16,402 nt of DNA from DASVCS01 sp036381495 (GTDB lineage: Bacteria; Gemmatimonadota; Gemmatimonadetes; Longimicrobiales; RSA9). Where the stretch lies: the NCBI GenBank assembly GCA_036381495.1, contig DASVCS010000097.1, forward strand, positions 1-16,402, in the 5' to 3' direction. How positions within the stretch are numbered: position 1 is the stretch's first letter; each line of letters starts with the position of its first letter. A program made the position numbers and the translations under genes. A model generated the notes under the pieces. That model was not told the origin of the DNA and ran no database searches. It saw nothing but the letters and a program-made list of their open reading frames with translations. Positions 15,222-16,402 of this stretch are shown one piece after another.

Positions 15222-15244
15222 GGATGGGGATCGGGATGGGGGTC
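15221..15244 (+). repeat. Four tandem GGGNNN hexamers after the CHRD gene
   Basis: Hexamers GGGATG, GGGATC, GGGATG and GGGGTC lie in register directly after the CHRD terminator hairpin, a G-quadruplex-type pattern on the sense strand. Confidence 0.7.
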
Positions 15245-15261
15245 GGTGCGAGCCCCATCCC
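15233..15261. terminator. Second inverted repeat in the convergent gap
   Basis: Perfect arms GGGATGGGG (15233-15241) and CCCCATCCC (15253-15261) enclose an 11-base loop. It lies between the convergent CHRD and M61 genes and could act in both directions. Confidence 0.4.
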
Positions 15262-15316
15262 AGCCCGCCGCCCCTCCCGGCGCAAGACACAGCCTCAGGC
15301 CGAGGTTCAGGCGCAT

Positions 15317-15358
15317 CCCTTCCCCGTAAACGTAAACGTTCCCGCTCCCGTTCCCGGC
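15317..15358 (-). repeat. Seven hexamers, G-rich on the minus strand, after the M61 gene
   Basis: On the plus strand these read CCCTTC, CCCGTA, AACGTA, AACGTT, CCCGCT, CCCGTT and CCCGGC in register. On the minus strand they are GGG-type units 24 to 65 bases downstream of the M61 stop codon, with two diverged units (TACGTT, AACGTT) in the middle. Confidence 0.6.
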
Positions 15359-15381
15359 AGTTCCCGGCCTCGCCGCGCCCC

Positions 15382-16402
15382 TCAGCGCGCGCCCACCGGA
15401 CTTGCCTTGGCGGGCTGCTTCGAGCCGAGCCACGCGGCTCGGAAGGCGCGGATCGCGTCGGTGACCTGGCGGCCGGCGGCTTCGAACGTGACGACTTCGA
15501 GGCGCGGATCCGCGGCGAGGGCGAGCGAAGCCGTCCGGTGGCGGCCGCGCTGCTCGAATTCGATGGTGAGCACGTCGCCGGGCGCGCGTCCGGCGAGCGC
15601 CGCCCGGAGGTCCGCCTCTTCGTGGATCTCGCGTCCGCCGAGAGAGATGATGCGGTCGCCGCGGTCGACGCCGGCCTCGTAGAGCGGCGAGTCGACCAGC
15701 GTGGGCGTCGCGACGATCGCGCCATCATCGCCGAAGCGGATGCCGACCCGCCCCAGCGTGGGGCCGTCCGGATCGGCCTTGCGGAGCAGCAGGCCGGCGT
15801 GGGCGAGGAGCGCGGCGTAATCCACCACGTCGTGGCCGGTGATGTAGCGCCGGAAGAAGGTCTCGGCGAACTCTGCATCGCCGGTGACCCGCGCGAGGGC
15901 GGCGCGGAGGTCGTCGAGCGTGTAGGGCGCGCCCGGCTTGCCGTGCGTCTCCCAGAGCGCGCGCATGTAATCGTCGAGCGTGAGACCATCGAACCGCGTG
16001 CGCAGCGTGAGGTCGAGGCCGAGCCCGATCGCGGCCCCCCACGTGTAGTACGAGAGAAACGTGTTCGCCTGGTTGGTCGGATCGATCGACGTCGCCGCAT
16101 CGACGAACGGCGCCTGCATGCTCATCTCGACGGGGCTGAAGAAGCGGCGGCCCGGCGCGTTGATCGTCGCATTGAGCAGCCTGCCCACGCCGGCGGCGTA
16201 CTGGTCCAGATCGGAGAGGCCGGCGCGGTGGATGATGAGGTCGTCGTAGTAGCTCGTGAAGCCCTCGCCCAGCCACAGCTCGCCCGACATGTTCGCGCGC
16301 TCGAAGTCGAACGGCTCGATCGCGGCCGAACGGATGCGCTCCATGTTCCAGCAGTGGAAGAACTCGTGCGAGAGCGTCCCCAGGTTGGCCATCGCGCCGT
16401 CC
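15382..16402 (-). CDS. M61-family metallopeptidase with C-terminal PDZ domain, partial
   Basis: The frame is open through the right edge, so the N-terminus is missing; 339 residues are visible, of which the last 336 start at an internal Met (16392) that is not the real start. The zinc site LSHEFFHCWN gives the HExxH motif, and the third ligand is probably the Glu in WLGEGFTSYYDD, about 30 residues later, as in gluzincins. The arrangement HEFFHxWN...LWLGEGFT...YYDDL fits family M61 (glycyl aminopeptidase). A PDZ domain follows (about the last 115 residues, with SPLYEAGVDRGDRIISLGGREI), also usual in this family. The full protein is probably a secreted or periplasmic peptidase of about 600 residues. 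It is convergent with the CHRD gene. Confidence 0.92.
   Translation of the reverse strand, partial: DGAMANLGTLSHEFFHCWNMERIRSAAIEPFDFERANMSGELWLGEGFTSYYDDLIIHRAGLSDLDQYAAGVGRLLNATINAPGRRFFSPVEMSMQAPFVDAATSIDPTNQANTFLSYYTWGAAIGLGLDLTLRTRFDGLTLDDYMRALWETHGKPGAPYTLDDLRAALARVTGDAEFAETFFRRYITGHDVVDYAALLAHAGLLLRKADPDGPTLGRVGIRFGDDGAIVATPTLVDSPLYEAGVDRGDRIISLGGREIHEEADLRAALAGRAPGDVLTIEFEQRGRHRTASLALAADPRLEVVTFEAAGRQVTDAIRAFRAAWLGSKQPAKASPVGAR

Overview
The window is very GC-rich bacterial chromosome (roughly 70% by eye) with tightly packed genes, many GTG starts, one probable TTG start and stop/start overlaps. The gene content suggests a diderm bacterium with a complex envelope: an exosortase (PEP-CTERM-type) sorting module, a TolC/adaptor/RND efflux operon, a CHRD lipoprotein and an M61 peptidase with a PDZ domain. 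A Gemmatimonadota-like organism would fit this mixture, but that is an inference from gene style and not proven here.

Left part (1-3235, minus strand): a probable operon runs leftwards from 3235. Its order is a polyprenyl-phosphate sugar-1-phosphate transferase, an exosortase with the full Cys/Arg/His catalytic set, an EpsI-family protein overlapping it by four bases, and an unrecognised four-helix membrane protein. A hairpin follows, and then a secreted protein gene that runs off the left edge. The secreted protein has a signal peptide and could be a sorting substrate, but its C-terminus, where a sorting tag would sit, is outside the window.

Regulatory pair (3738-6408, minus strand): an NtrC-type response regulator is followed after a few bases by a soluble histidine kinase with no recognisable sensor domain. 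The gene order, the sigma-54 activator type and the position directly upstream of the exosortase operon recall the PrsK/PrsR pairs known from PEP-CTERM/exosortase loci. No convincing sigma-54 promoter was found in the 500-base leader of the exosortase operon. A canonical TTGACA-17-TATTAA promoter faces the regulator gene and implies a leader of about 285 bases.

Middle (6898-12869, plus strand): a three-gene operon encodes an outer-membrane TolC-like channel, a lipoprotein membrane-fusion adaptor and an RND inner-membrane pump with intact proton-relay residues. Together they would form a tripartite exporter.

Right part (12895-16402): a receiver/HD-GYP protein (minus, a probable cyclic-di-GMP phosphodiesterase) is convergent with the pump gene across a 25-base gap made almost wholly of G-rich hexamer repeats. 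After a 715-base spacer without a clear gene come a CHRD-domain lipoprotein with a run of six aspartates after the lipid cysteine (plus), and the C-terminal part of an M61-family peptidase with a PDZ domain (minus, runs off the right edge). The most distinctive non-coding signal is a set of short arrays with a GGG every six bases, placed just after stop codons in the sense direction.
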